The notes: generated by a model not told the origin, from the letters alone. DNA of 64,000 bases from Bradyrhizobium sp. SRL28 (GCF_018596315.1 NZ_JAHEAG010000010.1:62001-126000), one strand, 5' to 3'; positions 34,433-43,245 are shown, numbered from the stretch's first letter. Program-made: numbers and translations.

Positions 34433-34481
34433 GCTGGCGATCTGACCTCATCCCGTGCGCCGGTATCGACGAAGGCAGCAT

Positions 34482-34527
34482 TTCTGAAAAACGGAAATAA
34501 GTCAAGTAAAAATTCTGAAAAACAGAA
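34482..34527 (-). promoter_or_regulatory. promoter of the 91-residue gene with two repressor boxes
   Basis: On the minus strand: -35 TTGACT (34505-34500), 17-bp spacer, weak -10 AATGCT (34482-34477). Box 1 at 34482-34496 reads TTCTG-AAAAA-CGGAA within the spacer. Box 2 at 34513-34527 reads TTCTG-AAAAA-CAGAA upstream of the -35. They match the boxes at 35252-35324. Confidence 0.7.
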
Positions 34528-34602
34528 ATTGCCATCGTGAGGATGGTGCGGCTGTCGCGGCATCGATAGAATCAGTCGATTCGGAGATCTCGACGGCGAT
34601 TG

Positions 34603-35241
34603 CTATTTATCCGGCGTACGGCCACCCGTCGTCTTGGTCGCCTTGCGCGCCCGGGCTGCCGCCTTGTTACGCAATCGTTCGATCTGGCCCCTGGGCAGGG
34701 TGACGCAGATCTCGCCGATCCATTCCAGCTTGACGCCGGTGATCGGTTTGGCGTTGAAGCTCGTCAGGTTGACCGACGTCGGCGATTTGCCTCGCTCGAT
34801 CGTCTTCAGGTAGCGCTCGCCCGTCTTCAGGCGGACGGCGGCTTCTTCGCCGTAGAAGCTCGATAGCGGATGCTGCTGTTCGCGATAGACCACGATAATA
34901 TCGCCATTCTCGTACTTCGGCAGCATGGAATCGCCGGCCACCTCGAAGGCGATGGTCTCTTCGGCGATCGGGAACGGCAGCTCGACCTCGCCGAGGCCTT
35001 CCGGCGGCACCTGCTCGTGCTCCGGTTCGATCGAGGCGCCGGCGCCGACGCGGCCCATGATCGGCACCGAGTTCAGTTCGAGATAGTCGATGATCGGTGC
35101 GATTTCAGATGCCTTGATCAGGCGTATCCCGGACAGGATCTCGGAAACCGCGCCCGGGCGAACGCCCATCGCGGTGGCCAATCCGCCCTTGGTCTTGCCC
35201 GGCTTCTCCAGCCCCCGTTCGATCAACCTGATGTCCAGCAT
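34603..35241 (-). CDS. XRE/S24-family (CI/LexA-like) repressor
   Basis: A 212-residue repressor. The N-terminal helix-turn-helix includes GGLATAMGVRPGAVSEILSG (19-38). The C-terminal S24 peptidase domain has the catalytic Ser105 in VAGDSMLPKYENGD and a candidate Lys139 in AVRLKTGERYLK, 34 residues apart as in LexA-type proteases. RVGAGAS (64-70) could be the Ala-Gly autocleavage site. This predicts self-cleavage after RecA activation, as in CI and LexA, but the operators differ from the GTTC-N7-GTTC boxes of alphaproteobacterial LexA. The start at 35241 is followed by MLDIRLIERG; an in-frame upstream ATG would overlap its own -10. No phage structural genes are nearby. Confidence 0.85.
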   Translation of the reverse strand: MLDIRLIERGLEKPGKTKGGLATAMGVRPGAVSEILSGIRLIKASEIAPIIDYLELNSVPIMGRVGAGASIEPEHEQVPPEGLGEVELPFPIAEETIAFEVAGDSMLPKYENGDIIVVYREQQHPLSSFYGEEAAVRLKTGERYLKTIERGKSPTSVNLTSFNAKPITGVKLEWIGEICVTLPRGQIERLRNKAAARARKATKTTGGRTPDK

Positions 35242-35251
35242 GGTTAGACCT

Positions 35252-35324
35252 TTCCGAATTTCAGAAATCATAGCAATTCCGATTATCCGAAATCAAGCTT
35301 GACTTTCATTTCGGAATATCAGAA
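35252..35324. promoter_or_regulatory. divergent promoters with three repressor boxes
   Basis: Boxes: 35252-35266 TTCCG-AATTT-CAGAA; 35277-35291 TTCCG-ATTAT-CCGAA; 35310-35324 TTCGG-AATAT-CAGAA. For the leftward repressor gene, -35 TTGATT (35296-35291) and -10 TATGAT (35272-35267) are 18 bp apart; the second box fills the spacer and the first covers the expected start site. For the rightward GcrA-like gene, TTGACT (35299-35304) has the third box in its 17-bp spacer. All box spacers are pure A/T. The layout predicts autorepression and repression of the GcrA-like gene. Confidence 0.72.
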
Positions 35325-35369
35325 ATTGAGTGCCGACGTCGGGCGGCGTTGACAAAGCAAGGACAACAA

Positions 35370-36071
35370 ATGGAACTGTCGAACTGGGCGCCCGAGCACT
35401 CGGACGCGCTGCGGGAACTTATTGCCAAAGGCATGTCGTTTTCGGAGGCCGCGCGAGCGATCAATTTGCGATTCAATACGTCCTACACTCGTAGTGCTGC
35501 GCTCGGACGCGCCCGGCGCCTGGGACTGGGACCTGATGATCGCCTGCAACCGTCGATGCCCACCAAGCCTGCAGAGCTGCACGAGATCGCCGAGCCCCAT
35601 CCCGGCGATTTCAGGACGCTTGCGTTACCCTGGCCGACGCCGGTGTTCAAAGAGATCAAGCCGGTCAAGCTGCGCTGCGTGGCGATCGAACCGCGGCATC
35701 TCTCCCTGATCGAGCTGGAGCGCGGCGATTGCCACTATCCCTACGGCGGCGATGAAGAGGGCGAGGCCATCACTTTCTGCGGTCATCCGCGGAGGCCGGG
35801 TTCGAGCTATTGCACGCCGCATTTTCGTCTGAGCCGCAATCCGCTCGAGCCGCCCGAACGCGCGGTGAGCACCGTTTCGTTGCGCGTGGCCGGAGGTGGC
35901 ATGAAGAACGATGCTGTCACGTGCGTGGCCGACAGGCTGAAACTTCTGCCGCGCCGCCATCGGATCGCTCATCTGCGTGCGCTGATTGGACTTCAGCCGG
36001 CGGGCTGCGGCCGCCGGGACGAATTGTCGGAACTGCTGCACGAGGAGATAGCGGACGCATCAATCGAATAG
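35370..36071 (+). CDS. GcrA-family cell-cycle regulator-like protein
   Basis: A 233-residue protein. The N-terminal region (SNWAPEHSDALRELIAKG, FSEAARAINLRF, TRSAALGRARRLGL) matches the GcrA DNA-binding domain. The C-terminal part (GDCHYPYGGD, ITFCGHPRRPGSSYCTPH) matches the Cys-rich GcrA domain that contacts sigma70. Canonical GcrA is about 170-175 residues and a master cell-cycle regulator acting with CcrM methylation; this one is longer and under a CI-like repressor, so it is more likely an accessory or phage-derived paralogue. The start at 35370 is the first ATG after the promoter boxes. Confidence 0.82.
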   Translation: MELSNWAPEHSDALRELIAKGMSFSEAARAINLRFNTSYTRSAALGRARRLGLGPDDRLQPSMPTKPAELHEIAEPHPGDFRTLALPWPTPVFKEIKPVKLRCVAIEPRHLSLIELERGDCHYPYGGDEEGEAITFCGHPRRPGSSYCTPHFRLSRNPLEPPERAVSTVSLRVAGGGMKNDAVTCVADRLKLLPRRHRIAHLRALIGLQPAGCGRRDELSELLHEEIADASIE

Positions 36072-36118
36072 ATTTTCCGGTCGCAACCGAATTCCTCTGT
36101 TTTCAAGGAGTCCACCAG

Positions 36119-36694
36119 ATGCCGAAAGCCAAACGACGAAAGCCGTACAACCCCGCCAAGGCACATGACCGAAGGTCCCGCGACTTGTTACGCAATGCCG
36201 AAGTCGCAACCGTCGAGGTCGATAACCCCCTGGCGATGGAGCCGGGCGAGAAGATCGTTGCCCTGCGTTCGATCCGCAACGATCCGCTCGCCCGCCTGCA
36301 TTCCCATCGCCAGATCGACGAGGCGCAGTATCAGGCCGGGCGTGCGTTCCAGAGCGACTGGGAGAAGGCCGAGCGCGGGCCGCGCGCAGTCGATCCGACC
36401 CGGGAGTATGTCGATGGCGGGCAGAGCCGCGAACCGATCACCGAGGGCCAGCGCAAGGCAGTGCTGCGGTTGAACCGGGCCGAACGCGAGCTTGGCGCGG
36501 ATGGCTCGGCGCTGGTGCATGACGTGCTGGTCCAGGGTCTGACCATGGACCAGATCGGCCAACGGAGGGGTCTGTGTACCAAACGCTGGAACGACTATTT
36601 TTCAAGGCGATTCCGTGAATGCCTCGACCGGCTGGCGCTGTTGTATGGATTCGCGACGGAGCATCCTGTCCCCGTCAAAACCCTCCCGCGCTGA
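36119..36694 (+). CDS. unknown protein with C-terminal HTH-like region
   Basis: A 191-residue basic protein, PKAKRRKPYNPAKAHDRRSR at the start, preceded by AAGGAG. The C-terminal part (LVQGLTMDQIGQRRGLCTKR, WNDYFSRRFRECLDRLALLY) looks like a sigma-region-4-type or phage regulatory HTH with a long helix. ALVHDVLVQGLTMDQIGQRR recalls DUF6456-like phage proteins, but this is only a resemblance. It lies 47 bp after the GcrA-like gene and is probably co-transcribed, hence under the same repressor. Its last 20 bp overlap the convergent BamA-like gene. Confidence 0.68.
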   Translation: MPKAKRRKPYNPAKAHDRRSRDLLRNAEVATVEVDNPLAMEPGEKIVALRSIRNDPLARLHSHRQIDEAQYQAGRAFQSDWEKAERGPRAVDPTREYVDGGQSREPITEGQRKAVLRLNRAERELGADGSALVHDVLVQGLTMDQIGQRRGLCTKRWNDYFSRRFRECLDRLALLYGFATEHPVPVKTLPR

Positions 36695-39029
36695 ACCGCA
36701 AAGGTTGCACCACGTCATAGGCAGCCTTGCTTAGCGGTACGGCGTAGTCGACGGTCAATGCGCCGAACGGCGAGGCCCAGGTCAGGCCTGCGCCGACCGA
36801 CGAGCGCACGACATTCTTGTTGGCGACCTGAAGCGATGCCGTCGATCCGCTGTAGCGGAATACGCTGCCGGCATCGACGAAGGCCGTGGCTCTGAGGCCG
36901 TATTCATTGGGTATGCCGGGGATCGCGCTCTGCAGTTCGGCGGTCGTTGCCCAATAGGCGCTGCCGCCGACATTATCCATCGTGGTGCCCGGCGTCAGGT
37001 CGCGTGGGCCGAATCCATTAGGGGCAAATCCACGCACCATGGTCGGACCGCCGAAGAAATTGTTCATCAGCGGCACCTGCTGGCCGCCCCAACCGGTGAC
37101 GTAGCCGCCCTGGGCGCGAACCATGCCGACCAGATCGCTGTTGATCGATTTGTAGTAGCGCACGTCTTCCGTCGTCTTCAGGAATTTTACGTCGCCGCCA
37201 AGTCCCGCAAGATCCTGGCTGAGCTGCGACCTGATTCCGCTGGTCGGGCTCTTTGTATTGTCCAGCGTGCTGTAGGTCGTCGTGCTGCCGGGGGCGGAGA
37301 CCCAGGTCGGACCGGCGGCGGCCGCCTGCCGGACGGCCAGCGAAGGCGTCAGGCCCGAACTGTTCGGCGAAAGCGTGATGTTCTGATTATAGATCGAGTA
37401 TCGCCATTGCACGCCAATTTCCTCGGTAATCGGCGTACCGAGCTGTAGTCTCGCACCATAGGTGGTGCTGCCATAGGATTGGTAGCTGTTGGCGTCGTAT
37501 TGACGGCCGAAGAGTTCGATTCCGGCAGCAACCTTGGTGCCGAGGAAATAAGGTTCGGACGCAGCCAGGTTGATGCCGCGCGCATACTGACCGAGGGTAA
37601 AGGTCGACTGGAGAGTCTTGCCCGTGCCATAGAAATTGCGCTCGCCCACTTTGACCTCGACGAGCGCACCGTCGACGGTCGAGTAACCGCCGGCGACGTT
37701 GAAATCGCCGGTCGCCTGGTCAACCGCCTCGACATCGAGGATGACGTGATCCGGTGCCGAGCCGGGCCTGTTCGATATCTTCACCGTCTTGAAGTAGTTC
37801 AAGTTCTTCAAGCGTCGTTCGGCGCGGTCGATCAGCGTTTTGTTGTAGGCATCGCCTTCTGCGATGTCGAATTCGCGCCGGATCACGTAATCGCGGGTGC
37901 GCGTGTTGCCATGAATCTCGATCCGTTCGACATAGGCGCGAGGCCCCTGTTCGATGACGAAGGCGACGTCGATGCGTTGCGTGGCGGTATCGCGGGTGAG
38001 GCGAGGGGTCGCCTGGGCAAAGGGATAGCCGAGCTTTGCCATTTCGATGGCCAGAAGCTCGGTGGTCTTGTCCAGGGCGTTGCCGTCGAAAACCGCACCT
38101 GGGTGGGCGGTGGGAAGGGCGCGGAGCTTGTCGCAATCCATGCCCGGTACGTTGCAGGCGATGCTGACTTCCCGGAAGCGATAGAGCGGGCCCTCGTCGA
38201 TTGCGAAGTTAAGCGCAAAACCCTTCGCCGCCGGATCGTACTCGGCCTTTGCCAATGGGATGCTGACATCGGCGTAACCCTTGCTGCGGTAATAAAGCCG
38301 TAGCTGTTCCTGGTCTTGCGCGACGCGGTCGGGATCGTAGACGTTACCGCCGGTCAGAAAACTCAGCATATGGGTGGCGGAGGTCTTGATCACGGCGCTG
38401 AGCTGCCGTTTGCCGAAGGCCTTGTTGCCGGTAAAGTCGATCTGCCGAACCGGAGTTTTTGCTCCCTCCGTTATGGCGTAGATGAGGTCAACCCGGCCAT
38501 TGCCGCGGTCGATGATTTGCGGATCGACCCGGACTTCGGAGCGGCCGGCACGCCGGTATGCCTCGATGATGCGGCCGACGTCAGCCTGCACGGTGGCGCG
38601 TTGCAGCGAGCCGCGTGGCTTCGCTTCGACGGCGGCGGCAAGGTCGGTGTCCTTGACCTTCTTGTTGCCTTCGAATGCGACGCGGTCGAGCACAGGCGCT
38701 TCGGACAGATGCACCACAAGCCGCTCGCCGGCTCGTTCGATAGAAACGTTTTCGAACAGGCCCGTCGCGATCAGCGCTTTCAGCGCCGCGTCACGCGCGG
38801 CAGCGTCGAAATGTCCATCAGGTGACGCACGAAAATAGGAGCGGACCGTCTCGGCGTCGACGCGGCGGTTCCCTTCGACGACGATCGATCCCTGCGATGG
38901 CAGTGCAGTTTCGGCAACGGCAGGTGTCGCGAAAATCAAGCCAAGGAAACCGGCAAGCTGACAAGCAGCCAGCGCCGATCGGTACGATCGGTTGTGTTGC
39001 GTGTTGCGTCTAATCTCTCTGATCCCCAC
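36675..39029 (-). CDS. bamA: Omp85/BamA-family outer-membrane protein, paralogue
   Basis: A 784-residue outer-membrane protein. A signal peptide (hydrophobic ACQLAGFLGLIFATPAVA) is followed by POTRA-like repeats beginning IVVEGNRRVDAETVRSYF, VAFEGNKKVKDTDLAAAV, IDFTGNKAFGKRQLSAVI, a shorter one near SIACNVPGMDCDKL, and IEIHGNTRTRDYVIRREF. The beta-barrel contains VRGFAPNGFGPRD and ends in a C-terminal Phe, as Bam substrates do. A GTG at 39029 with AGGAG upstream is preferred; an earlier ATG adds 32 residues ahead of the signal peptide. Housekeeping bamA normally sits with rseP, lpxD and fabZ; none is here, so this is likely an additional copy, possibly for a special substrate. Confidence 0.85.
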   Translation of the reverse strand: MGIREIRRNTQHNRSYRSALAACQLAGFLGLIFATPAVAETALPSQGSIVVEGNRRVDAETVRSYFRASPDGHFDAAARDAALKALIATGLFENVSIERAGERLVVHLSEAPVLDRVAFEGNKKVKDTDLAAAVEAKPRGSLQRATVQADVGRIIEAYRRAGRSEVRVDPQIIDRGNGRVDLIYAITEGAKTPVRQIDFTGNKAFGKRQLSAVIKTSATHMLSFLTGGNVYDPDRVAQDQEQLRLYYRSKGYADVSIPLAKAEYDPAAKGFALNFAIDEGPLYRFREVSIACNVPGMDCDKLRALPTAHPGAVFDGNALDKTTELLAIEMAKLGYPFAQATPRLTRDTATQRIDVAFVIEQGPRAYVERIEIHGNTRTRDYVIRREFDIAEGDAYNKTLIDRAERRLKNLNYFKTVKISNRPGSAPDHVILDVEAVDQATGDFNVAGGYSTVDGALVEVKVGERNFYGTGKTLQSTFTLGQYARGINLAASEPYFLGTKVAAGIELFGRQYDANSYQSYGSTTYGARLQLGTPITEEIGVQWRYSIYNQNITLSPNSSGLTPSLAVRQAAAAGPTWVSAPGSTTTYSTLDNTKSPTSGIRSQLSQDLAGLGGDVKFLKTTEDVRYYKSINSDLVGMVRAQGGYVTGWGGQQVPLMNNFFGGPTMVRGFAPNGFGPRDLTPGTTMDNVGGSAYWATTAELQSAIPGIPNEYGLRATAFVDAGSVFRYSGSTASLQVANKNVVRSSVGAGLTWASPFGALTVDYAVPLSKAAYDVVQPLRFSAGGF

Positions 39030-39253
39030 GTCCCGCGGGGCTCCTATTGATCGGTTAAGATCGAATTGCCCGCGCGGGGCAAAAAAATGTCTTGGATAAG
39101 GTGAGTTGCGGGCGATGCGCCACAATTTGGACGTCTTTTCTTAATGCGGACTTTCTCAGAATTGTCGCAATGCGCGCTTCATGCTTCGCCATCTAGGGAG
39201 CCTAGGACGAGCGCACGGAACCGCGCATGCGCCTAGGCTCGCAGGAGCATCAC

Positions 39254-40306
39254 ATGCGTTATGCAGCTTTCCTTGCCGCCGCGCTCATGCTGGTTCAGCC
39301 CGCACATGCAGAGAAGACGCCGGAGGTCGATCCGCGCGCCTCGCTCGGCGTGGTGCAGCAATGGATCTATAACTATCGGGCCAAGCCAGACTACGCCCAT
39401 GTCCCGGCGGCCGTGCGTGTGCTGTTTCATTCGCAGACGTTCAAGGAGCCAGAGAATGCCGGTATCTATCTCGGCTTTGTCGCCGGTGCGATCGGCTCGA
39501 ACCCGGCGAAGGCCGAGCAGCTCATCGCCAGTTTCTTTCCCGTCCGGCCGGAAGATGAATGGGTGATCGTCCGCGCCATCGCTTATTCGGGCCTGCCCGA
39601 CTGGAGAAACGTTCTGCGCCGGGTCGCGCCGCGAATGCCGGGCCGGCGGGTCATGATCGACAGTTACCTGGCAGGCAAGCTGCCGACCTTGACCGACATC
39701 CCGCTGGAAGAAGTAAAGCCCGGCATGATGGACAAGCTGCGCGGCGCCTTCACCAAGAATCCCTTCGCCAAGGACGAGCGGAAGCTGAACACGACGCTCA
39801 CATTTGCGAGCAACCAGGATTTGCTGGATACGCTGTGGGGCTATTATTTTGCGACCGGCTCGCACGCGCCCATCCAACGCATCATCCAGATGCTGCCGTG
39901 GAGCAAGAGCCGCGACACGATCGACAAGCTGACGGTTGGAAGCATGGCGCGCTATACGCTGGCAAGTTACGCGATCCGCGATGCCGGCTTGCGCGAATAT
40001 CTCCGCGGCGAACTTGCCAGACAGCCGGCGGCGGTCAAGGCGCCGCTTGCCGAAGTGGTCGAGGCGGCGGACACGGTGCAGATCGCAGCTCTCCGCAAGG
40101 ATGCGCTGGCCGCCGTGGATGAACTAAAAATCAAGGGCTCCGATAGCCGCCGCGACCTCAGCTTCTGGGGTCAGGTCGGCGTCGGCGCGGTCGCGCTCGG
40201 TTGCGTCTCTGCGGCTGCGCTGGGGCAGGTCGCGGTCGGCATTCCCTGTGTGATCGGCGGTTCGGCCTCGCAGGGATTGCTGTCGTTCTGGGAAAAGCAG
40301 CAGTAA
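39254..40306 (+). CDS. exported protein of unknown function
   Basis: A 350-residue protein with a signal peptide (RYAAFLAAALMLVQPAHA, cleavage before EKTPEV). The mature part is mostly helical (RPEDEWVIVRAIAYSGLPDW, LNTTLTFASNQDLLDTLWGY). A hydrophobic Gly/Ala-rich C-terminal segment (VGVGAVALGCVSAAALGQVA) may anchor it in a membrane. It has no enzymatic motif I recognise. Start chosen at 39254, after AGGAGC. It is divergent from the BamA-like gene across about 220 bp, which could reflect shared envelope regulation, and convergent with the TPR regulator. Confidence 0.75.
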   Translation: MRYAAFLAAALMLVQPAHAEKTPEVDPRASLGVVQQWIYNYRAKPDYAHVPAAVRVLFHSQTFKEPENAGIYLGFVAGAIGSNPAKAEQLIASFFPVRPEDEWVIVRAIAYSGLPDWRNVLRRVAPRMPGRRVMIDSYLAGKLPTLTDIPLEEVKPGMMDKLRGAFTKNPFAKDERKLNTTLTFASNQDLLDTLWGYYFATGSHAPIQRIIQMLPWSKSRDTIDKLTVGSMARYTLASYAIRDAGLREYLRGELARQPAAVKAPLAEVVEAADTVQIAALRKDALAAVDELKIKGSDSRRDLSFWGQVGVGAVALGCVSAAALGQVAVGIPCVIGGSASQGLLSFWEKQQ

Positions 40307-40327
40307 TCTACGGCCGGTCGCCGCAGC

Positions 40328-41884
40328 TCATTCCAGTCCGGCGCGGCGAAAGCCTTCGAGATAATGTTCGCGATCGGCGTCGAGCTTCCAGGGTAGCTGC
40401 GTCGCGATCCAGGCGAGCGAAATATTGGGCTGGGTCCGGCGCAATTCTTGAAGCGCAGTCCGGGCGAGCTCGATCTGGCCGGTCATGCCGGCCGCGACCG
40501 TCAGCACCCGATAGGCGCCGGTGAGGTCGCCGCGCTGGCGGGTCGCCTCGCGCGCCAGTGCAATCGCTTCCTGATAGTTCCTTCCGACGAACTGGGCGTA
40601 GGCGGCAACGCCGTAATAGATCGCGGAAGAGGGATCCCTCGGGCTCTGTCGAATAGCGCGTTGCGTTGCCGCATAGGCATCCGTCCACCGTCCGGTGTAG
40701 GAGAGCGCCAGCGCGTAGTACCCCTGTGCCAGCGAAAAATTCGGGTTGAGCTGGAGTGCCTGTTCGAACTCGGCCAGCGAGTGCTCCAGCCGGCGCGTGG
40801 AGAAATATACGCTGCCGAGGGCCGTATGCGCCCAGGCATCCTCGCTATCGGCGGCAATCGCCGCCAACGCCGCTTTCTCGGCGGTGGGCGCTGCGGTTGC
40901 AAGGTCAGTCCAACCCAGATGCACGCCGAACATATGGTTGGTTGCGAACAGGGCTAACGCCTGGCCGTAGTTCGGATCGATCGCAATCGCGCGTTCCAGC
41001 AGCGCCTGCGCGGCGAGGCTATCGGGCCGCGTCACCCGCCAGTGATGTGACAGCGCCCGCATCACCAGGTCCCATGCGTCCACGCTGTTGGGCGGCTTAC
41101 GCCGGCTGCGAAAGTTCTCGGCCGCGTAAATCTGCGGCTCGATCGCGGCGACGATGGCGTCGGTGATCTCGTCCTGCACGGCGAATACGTCGGTCAGCTC
41201 GCGGTCGTAATGCTCCGCCCAGATGTGGCTGCCGGTCGCGGTGTCATTGAGCTGCGCCGTGATGCGGACGCGATCGCCGCTCCTTCTTACACTGCCTTCG
41301 ACCACGTAGCGCACACCGAGTTCGGCAGCGACCTGCCGCATGTGCACCGCCTTGCCCTTGTAGGTAAACGACGAGTTGCGCGCGATCACGAAGAACCAGC
41401 GCAATTTCGACAGCGCAGTGATGATGTCCTCGCTGATCCCGTCGGAGAAGTACTCCTGCTCTCGGTCGCCGCTCATATTGTCGAACGGCAGTACGGCAAT
41501 CGCCGGCCGGTCGGGTAGCGCTAACGCCGAACGCGGTTGTTCTGCTTCTACGCGCGAAGCGGCCTGTGCCTCGCGCGGCCCATTCACGGCGCCGACGAAG
41601 CGAATACCCTTGCGAGAAATGGTGCGGATGAGTCGCTGTTCCTTGCCGTTGTCGCCGATCGCGTTTCGAGCGGCGTTGATCCGGCTGTCCAGCGTCGAAT
41701 CCGAGACGATCCGTCCGCCCCACACCAGCGCAATGAGATCGTCCCGTGTGACCACGCGATCGCGATGTTTCAACAGGTGAACCAGCAAGTCGAATACTTG
41801 TGGTTGCATCGCCACCAGATCGCCGCCACGGCGTAGCTCGCGACGATCGGTATCCAGGATGTGATTATCGAAGTTGAATTTCAC
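40328..41884 (-). CDS. CadC-like winged-helix regulator with TolB-like and TPR domains
   Basis: A 518-residue protein. An OmpR-type winged helix occupies about residues 1-100 (LRRGGDLVAMQPQVFDLLVH, STLDSRINAARNAIGD, IRTISRKGIRFVG) with no receiver domain. Then comes a TolB/FlgO-like segment (AIAVLPFDNMSGDREQEYFS, VVEGSVRRSGDRVRITAQL) and a TPR-rich C-terminal half. Proteins of this layout are common in Bradyrhizobium and are usually annotated as adenylate cyclase or TPR regulators; no cyclase domain is present. I see no membrane helix, unlike CadC. The start is a GTG at 41884; the in-frame TTG at 41905 is an alternative. Confidence 0.82.
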   Translation of the reverse strand: MKFNFDNHILDTDRRELRRGGDLVAMQPQVFDLLVHLLKHRDRVVTRDDLIALVWGGRIVSDSTLDSRINAARNAIGDNGKEQRLIRTISRKGIRFVGAVNGPREAQAASRVEAEQPRSALALPDRPAIAVLPFDNMSGDREQEYFSDGISEDIITALSKLRWFFVIARNSSFTYKGKAVHMRQVAAELGVRYVVEGSVRRSGDRVRITAQLNDTATGSHIWAEHYDRELTDVFAVQDEITDAIVAAIEPQIYAAENFRSRRKPPNSVDAWDLVMRALSHHWRVTRPDSLAAQALLERAIAIDPNYGQALALFATNHMFGVHLGWTDLATAAPTAEKAALAAIAADSEDAWAHTALGSVYFSTRRLEHSLAEFEQALQLNPNFSLAQGYYALALSYTGRWTDAYAATQRAIRQSPRDPSSAIYYGVAAYAQFVGRNYQEAIALAREATRQRGDLTGAYRVLTVAAGMTGQIELARTALQELRRTQPNISLAWIATQLPWKLDADREHYLEGFRRAGLE

Positions 41885-42008
41885 GTGAGCTTTCTCAAGA
41901 AACAATCAAGTCCGTCTAAAGCGGAAGGCAAAGTTCTGGCGCCGTTCTCCGTGCATCCTGCCAAAACAGGGAGTTGCAATCCCATTTCCCTTAGCGGAGT
42001 CAATTTTC

Positions 42009-42785
42009 ATGACGGAAACCCAAGCCATCCACCCGGCGATACCGGGCAATCGGGTGCTAAGATTCACTGCATTTCTGTTTGGAGGTGTGGCCTATCTCAC
42101 ATTTCTGTTCACGATTCTGTACGCCATCGGGTTCGTATCGGGGCTCGCCGTGCCGAAGACGATCGATACCGGTGCTAAATCGGGTATAATAGAGGCAATT
42201 GTCGTCAATCTCACACTGATGTCGTTATTTGCCGTCCAACATAGCGTCATGGCGCGTAACTGGTTCAAACACTGGTGGACGCGGTTTATTCCCACGGCTG
42301 TCGAGCGCAGCACCTATGTGCTGTGTGCAAGCCTGACGCTTCTGTTGCTGTTCTGGCAATGGCGTCCGATGCCGGCCATCATCTGGGATGTCCAGGAGCC
42401 CGAAATGGCTATGGTGATCGCTACGGTGTCGTTCGTTGGCTGGGTAATCGTGTTCACGAGCACCTTTCTCATCAATCATTTCGAACTGTTCGGGTTACAT
42501 CAGGTCGCCAACAATCTGGTAGGCCGCGAGATGCCGGCGCCAGTCTTCCGGACGCCGTTCTTCTACCGCTTTGTCAGACATCCGATCTATCTCGGTTTCA
42601 TCATCGCCTTCTGGGCGGCCCCGACGATGAGCGCCGGGCATTTGCTGTTCGCGGCGGTGACCACGGCCTACATCTTCGTCGGCATTATGCTGGAGGAGCG
42701 TGATCTCGTCGGCATGTTCGGCGATGAATATCGCTATTACCGGGAGCGGGTTTCGATGCTGTTTCCCTGGCGCAGATCTGCCTGA
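42009..42785 (+). CDS. mddA: methanethiol S-methyltransferase (MddA-like)
   Basis: A 258-residue integral membrane methyltransferase of the isoprenylcysteine-methyltransferase/NnrU superfamily. The segments LFAVQHSVMARNWFKHWWTR, VERSTYVLCASLTLLLLFWQ and the SAM-binding RHPIYLGFIIAFWAAPTMS followed by EERDLVGMFGDEYRYYRE match MddA proteins described from Bradyrhizobium and Pseudomonas, which methylate methanethiol to dimethyl sulfide. About six membrane helices. Starts with GGAG upstream. It is followed after 34 bp by a GFA-domain gene, possibly a two-gene operon. Confidence 0.78.
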   Translation: MTETQAIHPAIPGNRVLRFTAFLFGGVAYLTFLFTILYAIGFVSGLAVPKTIDTGAKSGIIEAIVVNLTLMSLFAVQHSVMARNWFKHWWTRFIPTAVERSTYVLCASLTLLLLFWQWRPMPAIIWDVQEPEMAMVIATVSFVGWVIVFTSTFLINHFELFGLHQVANNLVGREMPAPVFRTPFFYRFVRHPIYLGFIIAFWAAPTMSAGHLLFAAVTTAYIFVGIMLEERDLVGMFGDEYRYYRERVSMLFPWRRSA

Positions 42786-42819
42786 CTCACTTCTCAATTG
42801 TCGGTAAGGAGAGGGAAGA

Positions 42820-43245
42820 ATGATGAAACATACTGGAAGCTGTTTTTGCGGCGCGGTCGAGGTTCAGGTCACGGGTGCGCCGGAAGGAATGGGTTATTGC
42901 CATTGCCGTTCGTGCCGTTCGTGGTCCGGCGGACCGGTGAACGCGTTCACCCTGTGGAAGCCGGAAGCGGTACGGATCACGGCGGGCGCGCAACACGTTG
43001 CGACGTTCGAGAAGACACCGACGAGCCAGCGCAAGTACTGCGCGGAGTGCGGCGGTCATTTGATGACCAATCATCCGACGCTCGGGCTGGTCGATGTCTT
43101 CGCTGCCACCCTCCCGACATTCCCCTTCACGCCCGGCGTGCACGTCAATTACGCCGAGACGGTGCTGCCGATGCGGGACGGGCTACCCAAGCTGAAGGAT
43201 TTTCCCGCCGAGCTTGGCGGCTCTGGTGAGGCGATCCCCGAGTAG
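42820..43245 (+). CDS. GFA/CENP-V family zinc protein
   Basis: A 141-residue protein of the glutathione-dependent formaldehyde-activating (GFA) fold. The zinc-binding Cys pattern is complete: GSCFCGAVE, YCHCRSCRSW and KYCAECGGHL. The family fold is well established, whereas formaldehyde-activating activity is doubtful for most members. A strong RBS (AAGGAGAGGGA) precedes the start. It probably shares a transcript with mddA; a thiol or small-molecule handling role would fit, but this is inference. Confidence 0.85.
   Translation: MMKHTGSCFCGAVEVQVTGAPEGMGYCHCRSCRSWSGGPVNAFTLWKPEAVRITAGAQHVATFEKTPTSQRKYCAECGGHLMTNHPTLGLVDVFAATLPTFPFTPGVHVNYAETVLPMRDGLPKLKDFPAELGGSGEAIPE

Noticed and set aside
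34157..36694. Prophage
   Set aside because: A CI-like repressor and phage-like regulators are present, but no integrase, structural, lysis or packaging gene and no attachment repeats.
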